The position numbers were made by a program, and so were the translations under genes. From assembly GCF_014235845.1 (NCBI RefSeq), contig NZ_JACJUQ010000001.1:124001-188000 (forward strand): a DNA stretch of 64,000 bases, read 5' to 3'. The notes below the pieces were generated by a model. The model was not told the origin of the DNA and did not search any database. It saw only the letters and a list, made by a program, of their open reading frames with translations. Below, piece after piece: positions 52,915 to 62,302 of the stretch. The first letter of the stretch is position 1. Each line of letters begins with the position of its first letter. Origin of the DNA: Pontivivens nitratireducens (GTDB lineage Bacteria; Pseudomonadota; Alphaproteobacteria; Rhodobacterales; Rhodobacteraceae).

Positions 52915-54153
52915 GTGAAAAAGAACGTTTTGATTATCGGGGCCGGCGGCGTCGCCCAGGTGGTTGCGCACAAATGCGCGCAGAACAACGACGTGCTGGG
53001 TGATATTCATATCGCCAGTCGCACATTCTCCAAATGTGAGGCGATCATCGAGAGCGTTCATGCGAAGGACGCGATGAAGGTAACCGGCACGCTGGCCGCG
53101 CACCAGGTCGATGCGATGGACACCCCCGCCGTGGCCGCCCTGATCCGCGAGACGAATGTTCAGATCGTCATCAATGTCGGCTCCGCCTTCGTGAACATGA
53201 CCGTTCTGGACGCCTGCATCGAAACCGGCGTCGCCTATATCGATACCGCGATTCACGAGGAACAGGACAAGATCTGCGAAACCCCGCCGTGGTACGCGAA
53301 CTACGAGTGGAAAAAGCGTGATCTGTGCGCGGAAAAAGGCGTGACGGCGATCCTCGGTGCAGGCTTCGATCCGGGCGTGGTGAACGCTTTCGCCCGCTTT
53401 GCCATCGACGAGTTCATGGACGAGGTCACGAGCATCGACATCGTGGACATCAACGCAGGCTCGCATGGCAAGTACTTCGCCACCAATTTCGACCCCGAGA
53501 TCAATTTCCGCGAATTCACCGGCACGGTCTATTCATGGCAGAACGGGGCGTGGCAGGAAAACGCGATGTTCGAGGTGGGCCGCGACTGGGATCTGCCCGT
53601 CGTTGGCACGCAGCGGGCCTATATGTCCGGGCATGATGAGGTGCATTCGCTGTCGGCAAACTATCCGCAGGCCGACGTTCGGTTCTGGATGGGCTTCGGT
53701 GAGCATTACATCAATGTCTTTACTGTGCTGCAAAATCTCGGCCTGCTGTCCGAGCAGCCGGTAAAGCTGGCTGATGGGGGGGAGGTCGTGCCGCTGAAGG
53801 TGGTCAAGGCCTGCCTGCCCGATCCCTCCTCCCTCGCGCCGGATTATACCGGCAAGACCTGCATCGGAGATCTGGTGAAGGGCACCCGCAACGGTGAGGA
53901 GGTCGAGGTCTTCGTCTACAATGTCGCCGATCACGAGGTCGCCTATGCGGAGGTCGGATCGCAGGGCATTTCCTACACCGCCGGCGTGCCGCCGGTCGCG
54001 GCCGCGATGTTGGTGGCCAGCGGGGAATGGGACGCGAAGACCATGCGCAATGTGGAGGAGCTGGACCCCAAACCGTTCTTCACCATTCTGGACCGGATCG
54101 GCCTGCCAACCCGCGTCAGGGATGCGGACGGCGACCGCGCCTGGAACGCCTGA
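52915..54153 (+). CDS. Carboxynorspermidine/carboxyspermidine dehydrogenase
   Basis: 412 residues of the saccharopine dehydrogenase-like family. The dinucleotide site IIGAGGVAQVVAHKCAQNND is followed by IASRTFSKC, LGAGFDPGVVNAFARFA, DINAGSHGKYFATNFDPE and MGFGEHYINVF, very close to the Vibrio CANSDH pattern I remember. It joins aspartate semialdehyde to putrescine (or diaminopropane) and reduces the product with NADPH. Starts at GTG 52915 with GGAG upstream, 27 bases after nspC, so the two form one unit. Confidence 0.94.
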   Translation: MKKNVLIIGAGGVAQVVAHKCAQNNDVLGDIHIASRTFSKCEAIIESVHAKDAMKVTGTLAAHQVDAMDTPAVAALIRETNVQIVINVGSAFVNMTVLDACIETGVAYIDTAIHEEQDKICETPPWYANYEWKKRDLCAEKGVTAILGAGFDPGVVNAFARFAIDEFMDEVTSIDIVDINAGSHGKYFATNFDPEINFREFTGTVYSWQNGAWQENAMFEVGRDWDLPVVGTQRAYMSGHDEVHSLSANYPQADVRFWMGFGEHYINVFTVLQNLGLLSEQPVKLADGGEVVPLKVVKACLPDPSSLAPDYTGKTCIGDLVKGTRNGEEVEVFVYNVADHEVAYAEVGSQGISYTAGVPPVAAAMLVASGEWDAKTMRNVEELDPKPFFTILDRIGLPTRVRDADGDRAWNA

Positions 54154-54183
54154 GCCACCGGATGGCCCCTGCCGCTGCGGGGG

Positions 54184-54858
54184 TCAGTTCCGCAGGATGA
54201 TCCGGTCGCTGCGGATGGAGGCTTCGGTCAGCCGTTCGATGAAGGACATGCCGAGCAGGCTGGAATGAAGCTGATCCGGGCGGGCCACGGCCCCCTCGAC
54301 CTCACGCACGACCACGCCACCGATCCTGATCTCCTCAAACGTGACGGGTGCCACGAAGGAGCGCCCGTTCGCGGTGGTCACGGCCATCGTGTAATCCAGC
54401 TCGTAATCCCGCATTCCGATCCGCCGCGCATCGTCATGGCGCAGCAGGACGAGGGATGCCCCGGTGTCGATCAGCAATCCGACCGGCACGTCGTTTACAT
54501 CCGCGACGGCGCGAAAATGCCCGTCCCACGCCCGCATCAGCATGACCTCCGGGTTCAGACGCGCAGGATCGGCTGGTTCGGCGACGGGCTGTTCCAGCAT
54601 GGATAGCGCCAGTAGGTGCCCCTGATCCTTGAAGCTGTACGCCCCGACGATCACAATGGCGCTGATCGCCCAAACGACAGGCAGGATCTGAAACTTGCCG
54701 CTGCGCATGTAACTGCGTGTGATCGCCATGCACGCGACCGAGGTGCAGACGCTCAGCGCGAGTACGAATTGCGCCACGGGCGAAAATTCGTCGAGCGTAC
54801 CGGTCAATACCAGCGCACTGAAAAGCAGGGCAAAGATCAGGGTCATTGGCCAGAACAT
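54184..54858 (-). CDS. Retropepsin-like aspartic protease, membrane-anchored (TIGR02281 type)
   Basis: 224 residues. Three hydrophobic segments in the first 75 residues anchor it in the membrane; the C-terminal half has the single catalytic motif LLIDTGASLVLL and the paired LLGMSFIERL, as in clan AA proteases that dimerise. Substrate unknown. It converges with the carboxyspermidine dehydrogenase gene; a GC-rich inverted repeat near 54162-54180 lies between the stops. Confidence 0.88.
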   Translation of the reverse strand: MFWPMTLIFALLFSALVLTGTLDEFSPVAQFVLALSVCTSVACMAITRSYMRSGKFQILPVVWAISAIVIVGAYSFKDQGHLLALSMLEQPVAEPADPARLNPEVMLMRAWDGHFRAVADVNDVPVGLLIDTGASLVLLRHDDARRIGMRDYELDYTMAVTTANGRSFVAPVTFEEIRIGGVVVREVEGAVARPDQLHSSLLGMSFIERLTEASIRSDRIILRN

Positions 54859-54947
54859 AGGTACGCCACACTCAGGATTGCGAATCGCAGGGCCTATTGT
54901 CGGGTGCTCGCCCGCGAATTCAAAGTTTTATTGTCGAAAAATGCGGA

Positions 54948-55175
54948 TCAGCGGGTTCTGCCGGCGCGCCCACCCCTTCGCTTCGGCTTTGCCGCTTCCG
55001 CCCGGTCAGGCAATTGCGCCATGATTTCGGTGCGTTCGGATGGTTTCATGCGCGACCAACCGCCGATCTCATCAATGGTTCTGTGGCATCCTGTGCATTG
55101 GCGCGTGGCCGGGTCGATGATGCACAGCTTGATGCAGGGGCTTTCGATTTCGTCCCGTTTCCAGATTTCATCCAT
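54948..55175 (-). CDS. DUF1289 family protein
   Basis: 75 residues with the Cys pattern [22 protein letters not shown], typical of DUF1289, followed by [16 protein letters not shown] and a basic tail. Four cysteines suggest a small metal site. Function unknown. Its ATG at 55175 overlaps the end of ruvX by eight bases, so it is coupled to it. Confidence 0.9.
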   Translation of the reverse strand: MDEIWKRDEIESPCIKLCIIDPATRQCTGCHRTIDEIGGWSRMKPSERTEIMAQLPDRAEAAKPKRRGGRAGRTR

Positions 55176-55650
55176 GCGATCGCTCCAGATGACGCAGGCG
55201 ATCGAGGAAGCCTTGCAGGATGTAGGATGCTGCGATGTTGTCGATCCGCTCCGCCCGTTTGGCGCGGGAGGTGTCCGCCTCGATCAGCGCGCGTTCGGCG
55301 GCCACCGTGGACAGGCGTTCGTCCCAGAACGCGATCGGCAGCGGCGTCAGTGCTGCGAGGTTGCGGGCGAAGGCACGGGTCGATTGCGCCCGTGGCCCCT
55401 CGGAGCCATCCATGTTGCGCGGCAGGCCCAGAACGATGCCCACGGATTCACGTGCCGCGATGAACTCGATCAAGGTCTGCGCGTCCTTGCCGAATTTCGT
55501 GCGCCGTATCGTCATCTGCGGCGAGGCCACCGTACGCAACTGATCCGACAATGCGACGCCGATCGTCTTCGTTCCCAGGTCCAGCCCCAGCAACGCACCG
55601 AAGCGGGGCAGCATGGGGGCGAGCGCCTCGGCAGGTTCGACGACGCTCAT
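55168..55650 (-). CDS. ruvX: Putative pre-16S rRNA nuclease / Holliday junction resolvase (YqgF family)
   Basis: 160 residues with an RNase H-like fold: [17 protein letters not shown] at the start, [15 protein letters not shown] in the middle and [15 protein letters not shown] plus the late Asp ([13 protein letters not shown]). In E. coli YqgF trims the 5' end of 16S rRNA. Its ATG overlaps the ccmI stop by four bases. Confidence 0.93.
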   Translation of the reverse strand: MSVVEPAEALAPMLPRFGALLGLDLGTKTIGVALSDQLRTVASPQMTIRRTKFGKDAQTLIEFIAARESVGIVLGLPRNMDGSEGPRAQSTRAFARNLAALTPLPIAFWDERLSTVAAERALIEADTSRAKRAERIDNIAASYILQGFLDRLRHLERSHG

Positions 55651-56801
55651 TCCCGCTCTCCCAGAATGGTCAGGGCGGCGGGGTCCTGCGCGAAGAGGGC
55701 CCGGGCTTTCGCATGGGCGGCGTCGGCATCGGCATCCTGTCCCAGCACGTCATAGGAGCGGATCAACCGCGCCCATTCCGCCGGGCTGCCACCCTCCGTA
55801 TTCAGCCGTTGGGCCAGACCGCCGACCATGCCTTGGACCATTTCACGCTGGGCCTCGGCATCCAGTTGCGCCGCCGCATCGATGTCCTGCGCATCAGGCC
55901 CGGTGAGCATGGTCAGGTCATTGCGCGCGGCGTCCCGCAGGTACGCAGGCGTGGCGTCACCCCCGGCGAGTTCCATCAGGATCGACCGCGCCGCATCAAC
56001 ATCGCCGGTCTGCGCCCGCGCGCGGCTCAGATAATAGCGCGCCCATGGATCATCCGGTGCGAGGCTCAGGGCGCGCTCCAGCACGGCCTCTGCCTCGGGT
56101 GAGACATAGCCCCCCGCCGCGACGATCATGAATTCCGCAAGGGCGGCCAGATCGTCGGCGGATGCGGTTTCACCTGCCAGTGCGACGACCTCCGCCTGAA
56201 TTGTCTTTCCTTCCAGATATTTGCCCAGTTGCATATAGCTTCGGGCGAGCAGGCGGCGCCCCTCCAGATCGGTCGGGCGCGCGGCGACCACCGCAGCCAG
56301 CTGCGCGATCAGTTCGGCGTCCCGCTCCGACAGTTCCGGTGCAGGGGATTGCGCGGCGTGCAAGGCCTCGACAAAGGACTGAGGCGGGCGTTGCGTCACC
56401 TCACGCATGGCCTCGGCTGCGGCGATACGCTGGGCGAGCGGCGCGTCAGGCTGCCCCGGAGAGCCGAGCAGGACATAAGCGCCCGTTCCCAGCAGCAGAA
56501 CGGTCAGGATCGTCGCGCCGATCGCCCATCGGTTGAGGGTGACCGGAACCATCGCCCCCCGTCGTTCGGTCTGCGCACCTGCGACGATCAGGCGCCGGGA
56601 CAGCTCGATCCGGGTCGCCTCCGCCTCCTCCTGCGCGACGGCCCCGCGCGCGACCTCCGCGTCGAGCGTGGCCAACTGATCGCGATACACGGACAGGTCC
56701 GCCTCACGTCCCGTGGTCGCACCGTCCCGCCGCAGCAGCGGCAGCACCAGCACACCCGTCACGACCAGCGCGGTCGCGCCGCAGATCAGCCAGAACATCA
56801 T
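55647..56801 (-). CDS. ccmI: c-type cytochrome biogenesis protein CcmI
   Basis: 384 residues: an N-terminal transmembrane helix, a cytoplasmic leucine-zipper-like loop ([19 protein letters not shown], then [13 protein letters not shown]), a second helix, and a periplasmic TPR domain ([20 protein letters not shown]). It binds apocytochrome c and presents it for heme ligation. The start is the first of two adjacent ATG at 56801 and 56798, after GAGG. The other ccm genes are not in the window. Confidence 0.9.
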   Translation of the reverse strand: MMFWLICGATALVVTGVLVLPLLRRDGATTGREADLSVYRDQLATLDAEVARGAVAQEEAEATRIELSRRLIVAGAQTERRGAMVPVTLNRWAIGATILTVLLLGTGAYVLLGSPGQPDAPLAQRIAAAEAMREVTQRPPQSFVEALHAAQSPAPELSERDAELIAQLAAVVAARPTDLEGRRLLARSYMQLGKYLEGKTIQAEVVALAGETASADDLAALAEFMIVAAGGYVSPEAEAVLERALSLAPDDPWARYYLSRARAQTGDVDAARSILMELAGGDATPAYLRDAARNDLTMLTGPDAQDIDAAAQLDAEAQREMVQGMVGGLAQRLNTEGGSPAEWARLIRSYDVLGQDADADAAHAKARALFAQDPAALTILGERE

Positions 56802-56984
56802 TCCAGAACCTCGAATTGCATTGGCACACAGGTAAAGTGCGCCGCCCCGCATCGCAATGCGCGAATGCGACACGGTGCTGCGTCGTGAACGGACCGTGAT
56901 AAGACGTATTTTTGATGTTGTGGCGCAGGTCGATTTGGCATCACGCTGGTAAGGGTCCACACGGCGCCCCTGGAGGAGAGGTCG

Positions 56985-58232
56985 ATGAAACGCTATTCCG
57001 CATTCGCCATCGCGCGTGAAGCGTTGCGCCATCACACCGGGTGGGAGCGTGCCTGGCGCTCACCCCAGCCGAGGGCGGAATACGACGTCGTGATCGTCGG
57101 CGCGGGCGGGCACGGTCTGGCGACAGCTTACTATCTGGCCAAAAATCACGGCATCACCAATGTCGCAGTTGTCGAAAAGGGCTGGCTGGGTGGGGGCAAT
57201 ACCGGGCGCAACACGACGATCATCCGCTCGAACTATCTGCAACCGTCCTCGATGGCGATCTTTGAAAAGTCGCGCAGCCTGTACGAGGATCTCAGCCAGC
57301 GGATTAACTACAACGTGATGTTCTCACCCCGTGGCACGCTGATGCTGGCCCAGACGGAACATGAATTGCGCGCATGGAAACGCACGGCCCACGCCAACCG
57401 CATCGCCGGCATCGACAGTGAGATGGTCACACCCGAGCGGATCAAGCAGATCGTTCCGATCATCGAGACGAGCGGCCCGCGCTATCCGATCCTGGGCGGC
57501 CTGTATCAGGCGCGCGGCGGAACCGCGCGACACGATGCGGTGGCCTGGGGCTATGCCCGCGCGGCCAGTGCGCTGGGCGTGGATATTATCCAGCAATGCG
57601 AGGTGACGGGCATCGATCGCGATGCAAGCGGGGTCACCGGCATCCAGACCAGCAAGGGCGCGATCCGCACGAGAAAGCTGTGCATCGTCGTCGCCGGCAA
57701 TTCCGGTGTGCTGGCCGACATGGCCGGGTTCCGCCTGCCGGTAGAGAGTGTGGCCCTGCAGGCGCTCGTCTCCGAGCCGATCAAACCGGTGATGGATTGC
57801 GTGGTCATGGCCAACACAGTTCACGGTTATATGAGCCAGTCGGACAAGGGCGAAATGGTGATCGGCGGCGGCGCGGACGGGTTCAACAACTACACCCAGC
57901 GCGGCTCCTTTCATCATCTGGAGGAAACAGTTCGTGCCCTGATCGAAACCTTCCCGATGATTTCCCGGCTCAAGATGTTGCGCCACTGGGGCGGCATCGT
58001 CGATATGACCGGCGATCGGTCCCCCATCATCGGCGCCACCCCGGTGCCCGGCATCTTCATCAACTGCGGTTGGGGAACCGGCGGGTTCAAGGCGATCCCC
58101 GGTTCCGGCTGGGCAACGGCGGAAATGTTGGCCGATGGTGCCCCGCGCGCCTTGGCCGCACCATTTTCGTTGGATCGTTTCACCCAAGGCCGCTTGATCG
58201 ACGAGAGTGTCGCCGCCGCGGTGGCGCACTGA
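56985..58232 (+). CDS. soxB: Sarcosine oxidase subunit beta
   Basis: 415 residues, flavin subunit of the four-part enzyme that demethylates sarcosine to glycine. The FAD site YDVVIVGAGGHGLATAYYL is followed by GGGNTGRNTTIIRSNYL and, near the C-terminus, INCGWGTGGFKAIPGSG. A strong GGAGGAGAGG precedes ATG 56985. It opens a unit with two small membrane proteins, then soxD, soxA and soxG. The divergent ccmI is 183 bases away. Confidence 0.95.
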   Translation: MKRYSAFAIAREALRHHTGWERAWRSPQPRAEYDVVIVGAGGHGLATAYYLAKNHGITNVAVVEKGWLGGGNTGRNTTIIRSNYLQPSSMAIFEKSRSLYEDLSQRINYNVMFSPRGTLMLAQTEHELRAWKRTAHANRIAGIDSEMVTPERIKQIVPIIETSGPRYPILGGLYQARGGTARHDAVAWGYARAASALGVDIIQQCEVTGIDRDASGVTGIQTSKGAIRTRKLCIVVAGNSGVLADMAGFRLPVESVALQALVSEPIKPVMDCVVMANTVHGYMSQSDKGEMVIGGGADGFNNYTQRGSFHHLEETVRALIETFPMISRLKMLRHWGGIVDMTGDRSPIIGATPVPGIFINCGWGTGGFKAIPGSGWATAEMLADGAPRALAAPFSLDRFTQGRLIDESVAAAVAH

Positions 58233-58316
58233 TGCCCCGGTCCGTTGGCATGGTTTCGGAACGCAGCGGGCGCAGCGGCGTTTCATCAGGAGTGTTATCC
58301 TGATGGAGGCTGCAAA

Positions 58317-58595
58317 ATGGCTCACGATCCGAATACACCCCCGCCCGCACCGCAGCAGAAGCGCGGCAGCGGGGCGCAATGGTTTATCCTCGGCGGTCTG
58401 GTCGTGGCGGTCGCGGTTATCGCGCTGTTCATGTTCGGCGGCGACACGCCGGATACTGCCGTTGATCCCGACGTTGAAACCGGGCAGATCGGCACCGACA
58501 GTCAGGACGCACGACCGGAGGCTGAGGCCGCTCCCGGACTTGAGGAAAATACCGGCGTTCCGACAGATGGTGAGGCAACGGTCGAGGAGCAGTAA
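58317..58595 (+). CDS. Small single-pass membrane protein in the sarcosine oxidase operon (longer copy)
   Basis: 92 residues: a Pro/Gln-rich N-terminus, one transmembrane helix (WFILGGLVVAVAVIALFMF) and a long acidic tail of Asp, Glu, Pro and Thr ending TVEEQ. The ATG 58317 follows GGAGG. It has no family that I recognise. Its layout and its tail resemble those of the next small gene, so the two may be paralogues. Located between soxB and soxD, it may help anchor or stabilise the enzyme, which is only a guess. Confidence 0.75.
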   Translation: MAHDPNTPPPAPQQKRGSGAQWFILGGLVVAVAVIALFMFGGDTPDTAVDPDVETGQIGTDSQDARPEAEAAPGLEENTGVPTDGEATVEEQ

Positions 58596-58636
58596 TCCAC
58601 GTCCGCCCCTGCCATCCGCAATAGGCATCGTCACGG

Positions 58637-58713
58637 CGTTTTGCGATATTGCGTCGATCTGCGTGAACCGTATCACGACCTCGTGCGTTCGTTTTGTAAT
58701 ATTCGCAAAACGA
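58637..58713 (+). repeat. Imperfect direct repeat and hairpin before the second small membrane gene
   Basis: CGTTTTGCGATATTGCG (58637-58653) recurs as CGTTTTGTAATATTCGC (58690-58706), 53 bases apart. The second copy also forms a stem: TCGTTTTG (58689-58696) with CAAAACGA (58706-58713). The stem ends four bases before the ribosome binding site of the next gene. Confidence 0.5.
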
Positions 58714-58727
58714 GCAGAGGATAAAGC

Positions 58728-58919
58728 ATGTCCGATCACAAAGACGATCATCCGAGTGAAAAGATGGCCCAGACCGGCCGCGATCCTGCGGGGCGCTGGC
58801 TCGCCATATTTGCTGGTGGCGCGGCGTGCCTGCTGGCCATCGTCATCATCTATATGGTTCTGTTCGACAACGAACGGGCCATCGACGTCGAACCACCGAC
58901 CGTCGAAGAAACCCAGTAA
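58728..58919 (+). CDS. Small single-pass membrane protein in the sarcosine oxidase operon (shorter copy)
   Basis: 63 residues: a hydrophilic His/Asp-rich N-terminus, one transmembrane helix (WLAIFAGGAACLLAIVIIYM) and a short acidic tail ending TVEETQ. GAGGAT precedes ATG 58728. It resembles the 92-residue protein upstream in order of parts, in the region just after the helix (AIDVEPP against AVDPDVE) and in the last residues. Function unknown. Followed after 39 bases by soxD. Confidence 0.75.
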   Translation: MSDHKDDHPSEKMAQTGRDPAGRWLAIFAGGAACLLAIVIIYMVLFDNERAIDVEPPTVEETQ

Positions 58920-58958
58920 GCGATCGAGGCCTCTCCGCCTCACCGGCGGGAGGCCCCC

Positions 58959-59282
58959 ATGCTGAGACTGACCTGTCCATATTGCGGCGTCACGGGGGAG
59001 GAAACGGAGTTTCACCCCGGTGGCGAGGCGCATCTGACCCGTTCCGGGCCCGGCGCGACCGACGAGGCCTTCCGCGATTATCTGTTCCAGCGCCGCAATC
59101 CGCGTGGGGTGCATTTCGAGCGTTGGCACCACCAGTACGGCTGCGGCAAGTGGTTCCACGCCGCCCGGTGCACCCTTACGCTTGAGGTGTTCGGCACCTA
59201 TACGGCCCAAACCGCAGTCATTCCCGAACATATCATAGATGCGATACAGTCGCGCAGGCCCGATTGGCGGCCCGAAGCATGA
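58959..59282 (+). CDS. soxD: Sarcosine oxidase subunit delta
   Basis: 107 residues, the zinc-binding subunit. CPYCG at residues 6-10 and the late WHHQYGCGKWFHAARC supply the Cys and His ligands; RRNPRGVHFERW is family-typical. Its stop overlaps the soxA start by four bases. Confidence 0.95.
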   Translation: MLRLTCPYCGVTGEETEFHPGGEAHLTRSGPGATDEAFRDYLFQRRNPRGVHFERWHHQYGCGKWFHAARCTLTLEVFGTYTAQTAVIPEHIIDAIQSRRPDWRPEA

Positions 59283-62200
59283 GCACGCGCATCAAATCCG
59301 GCGGGCGTCTGATCGACCGCACCCGCAAGGTGTCCTTCACCTTCAACGGCAGCAGGCTGTCGGGATTTTCCGGCGATACGCTGGCCTCCGCGCTGCTGGG
59401 GAGTGGTCAGACCCTGATGGGCCGATCATTCAAGTATCACCGCCCCCGCGGCGTTGTCGGTGCAGGAAGCGAGGAGCCGAACGCCCTGATGGGGCTGGGC
59501 CAAGGACCGACATTCGAGCCGAACCAACGGGCCACCACGGCGGAATTGCACGACGGGTTGCAGGCCGAGAGCCAGAACCACTGGCCCAGCCTGAGCATCG
59601 ACGTGGGTGTGGTGAATGCCGCCCTCTCGCGGTTTTTTCCCGCCGGATTCTATTACAAGACCTTCATGGCACCTCGCGCGGCGTGGAAACACGTCTTTGA
59701 GCCGGTAATCCGAAAGACTGCGGGGCTGGGAAAGGCCCCGACCGAGGCTGACGCGGACCGTTACGAGCATTTCTACGCCTATGCCGATGTGCTGGTCATC
59801 GGAGCCGGCATGGCTGGTCTGCAAGCCGCGCTGGAGGCCGGACGCGCTGGCGCGCGTGTCCTGCTGGTGGAACAGACCCCGCATCTGGGTGGACGATTGC
59901 TGAGCGACGAGGTCGAGATCGACGAAGAGACATCGGATGCATGGCTCAGCCGGACCATCGCCGAATTGCAGGCCCTGCCCAATGTCGAAATCCGCACCCG
60001 CCTGATGGGGGCGGGCGTCTACGATCACGGCTACGTCACGGGGTATGAGCGGCTGACTGACCATATGTCCGACCACATGCCCGGTGGCGAGGGGCCGCGC
60101 CATCGCCTCTGGCGCATTCGCGCGGATCGGATCGTTACCGCCACCGGGGCGATGGAGCGTCCGCTGGCCTTTGCGGGCAACGACGTGCCCGGTGTGATGC
60201 TGGCGGCTGCGCTGCGCGATTACGTCGCGCTTTACGGTGTGACGGCGGGTGATCGCACGGTGATCGTCACGAACAACGACGATGCCTATCGCACGGCGAT
60301 CGCTTTGAAACGGGCGGGCCTTGAGGTGCCGGTCATACTGGACACCCGCGATGCCGCGATAGGACCGCTGCCGAGGCAGGCCCGCGACCTGGGCATTCGG
60401 GTGGAATTGGGAAAGGGCATCGCCACCGTAAAGGGCGGCAAGAAGGTCGAGGCGGTCGAGATCTGTTCGCAGGCAGGCGAGGGCTCGGTGCTGGAAACCA
60501 TACCCTGCGATGCGGTCGCCATGTCGGGCGGCTGGTCGCCAGTGGTGCATCTGTGGTCCCATTGCGGTGGAAAGCTGGTCTGGGATACGGATCAATCGCA
60601 TTTCCGCCCCGATCCCGACCGCCCGCCCACGGGGCATGACGGCGCGGGCTTCGTTCTGACGGCGGGGGCTGCATCTGGTGCTCTGCACGCCGCCGATACC
60701 ATGCCCGATGCGGTCGCTGCAGGGCGACGCGCAGCGCGGGAGCTTGGCTTTACCCCTTCGGACACCACAGCGCCCACGGCAAATGCAGAAGCTGAGGAGC
60801 CGTTGCAACCCGTGTGGATGATGCCCGCCGGCGCGTCCTACAAGCTGCGATCCAAGGCGTTTCTCGACTTTCAGAACGATGTGAAGGTCTCCGACGTGCA
60901 GCTCGCCGCGCGGGAGGGGTTCGAAAGCGTCGAGCACGCGAAACGCTACACGACGCTGGGCATGGCGACCGATCAGGGAAAGTTGAGCAACATCAACGGC
61001 CTTGCCGTGCTGGCCGACAGTCTGGGCACGACGATCCCGCAGGTCGGCACGACGACGTTCCGCCCGCCCTATACCCCGATCTCGATGGGGTCGATTGCCG
61101 GTGCCGCGCGCGGTCCGCTGTTCAAGCCCCTGCGCAAGTCCCCGATGGATGACTGGCACGATGCGAACGGCGCGGTGTGGGAACCTGTGGCAGACTGGCG
61201 CCGCCCCTATACCTATCTGCGCGAAGGTGAGGCGCAGCATGAGGCCGTCCACCGCGAAATCCGCAACACGCGCGGAAATGTCGGCGTGCTGGATGCCTCG
61301 ACCCTGGGCAAGATCGTCGTGCAGGGACCGGACGCGGCCAAGTTCCTCGACCTGATCTACACCAATATGATGTCCAGCCTGAAGCCGGGGCGCTGTCGCT
61401 ATGGTCTGATGTGCACCGAGAACGGGTTCCTGTTCGACGACGGCGTCGTGGTCCGGTTGGCCGAGGACAAATTCCTGTGCCACACGACCTCCGGCGGGTC
61501 CGACCGTGTTCACGCCTGGATGGAGGAATGGTTGCAGACCGAGTGGTGGGCTCTGGACGTCTATACCGCGAATGTCACCGAGCAATACGCGCAGATCGCT
61601 GTGGTCGGCCCCAAGGCGCGGCAGCTTCTGGAAAGTCTGGGCGGGATGGATCTGAGCCGGGAGGGGTTGAGCTTCATGGGCATGGCCGAGGGCGATCTTG
61701 CCGGTATTCCCGCCCGCGTGTTCCGCATCTCGTTCTCGGGCGAGTTGAGCTACGAGGTCGCGGTTCCGGCTTGCTATGGTCGCGCGCTCTGGGACTTGCT
61801 GATGCAGCACGGCGCGCCGCTGGGTGTGATGCCCTACGGCACCGAAGCGTTGCACGTCATGCGGGCCGAGAAGGGCTTCATCATGATCGGGGATGAGACG
61901 GACGGGACCGTCACCCCACATGATCTGGCGCTTGGCTGGGCTGTATCTAAGAAAAAGCAGGATTTCATCGGCAAGCGGGCGCTGGAACGCCCCGATCTGA
62001 TCCGCCCGGATCGCAAGCAACTGGTCGGCCTCGCCACCCAGGATCCGGCAACCGTGCTGCCCGACGGGGCCCATGCGGTGGCCGGGAGCAACGAATATGG
62101 CGGTCCGAAAACCATCGGCCACGTCACCTCGACCTATTACAGCCCGACGCTGGACCGCTCCATCGCCATGGCGCTGATCGAAGGCGGCGCGAACCGGATG

Positions 62201-62302
62201 GGGGAGGTGCTGGAGTTCCCCGTGGACAGCCAGACCGTGATCCGTGCGACAATCGTCGATCCGGTTTTCTACGACAAGGCGGGGGAGCGTCAGGATGTCT
62301 GA
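59279..62302 (+). CDS. soxA: Sarcosine oxidase subunit alpha
   Basis: 1007 residues. The N-terminal part resembles a ferredoxin-like fold without an iron-sulfur site (FSGDTLASALLGSGQTLMGR, KYHRPRG), followed by a dinucleotide-binding domain (VLVIGAGMAGLQAALEAGRA, near residues 170-190) and a C-terminal aminomethyltransferase (GcvT-like) domain that takes the one-carbon unit onto tetrahydrofolate (YEVAVPACYGRALWDLL, TDGTVTPHDLALGWAVSKKK). The start is ATG 59279 overlapping soxD. Confidence 0.96.
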   Translation: MSTRIKSGGRLIDRTRKVSFTFNGSRLSGFSGDTLASALLGSGQTLMGRSFKYHRPRGVVGAGSEEPNALMGLGQGPTFEPNQRATTAELHDGLQAESQNHWPSLSIDVGVVNAALSRFFPAGFYYKTFMAPRAAWKHVFEPVIRKTAGLGKAPTEADADRYEHFYAYADVLVIGAGMAGLQAALEAGRAGARVLLVEQTPHLGGRLLSDEVEIDEETSDAWLSRTIAELQALPNVEIRTRLMGAGVYDHGYVTGYERLTDHMSDHMPGGEGPRHRLWRIRADRIVTATGAMERPLAFAGNDVPGVMLAAALRDYVALYGVTAGDRTVIVTNNDDAYRTAIALKRAGLEVPVILDTRDAAIGPLPRQARDLGIRVELGKGIATVKGGKKVEAVEICSQAGEGSVLETIPCDAVAMSGGWSPVVHLWSHCGGKLVWDTDQSHFRPDPDRPPTGHDGAGFVLTAGAASGALHAADTMPDAVAAGRRAARELGFTPSDTTAPTANAEAEEPLQPVWMMPAGASYKLRSKAFLDFQNDVKVSDVQLAAREGFESVEHAKRYTTLGMATDQGKLSNINGLAVLADSLGTTIPQVGTTTFRPPYTPISMGSIAGAARGPLFKPLRKSPMDDWHDANGAVWEPVADWRRPYTYLREGEAQHEAVHREIRNTRGNVGVLDASTLGKIVVQGPDAAKFLDLIYTNMMSSLKPGRCRYGLMCTENGFLFDDGVVVRLAEDKFLCHTTSGGSDRVHAWMEEWLQTEWWALDVYTANVTEQYAQIAVVGPKARQLLESLGGMDLSREGLSFMGMAEGDLAGIPARVFRISFSGELSYEVAVPACYGRALWDLLMQHGAPLGVMPYGTEALHVMRAEKGFIMIGDETDGTVTPHDLALGWAVSKKKQDFIGKRALERPDLIRPDRKQLVGLATQDPATVLPDGAHAVAGSNEYGGPKTIGHVTSTYYSPTLDRSIAMALIEGGANRMGEVLEFPVDSQTVIRATIVDPVFYDKAGERQDV

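Noticed and set aside
57324-59231. 635-codon reverse-strand frame opposite soxB, the small genes and soxD
   Set aside because: It covers several real genes and their spacers, and shows no domain or ribosome binding site.
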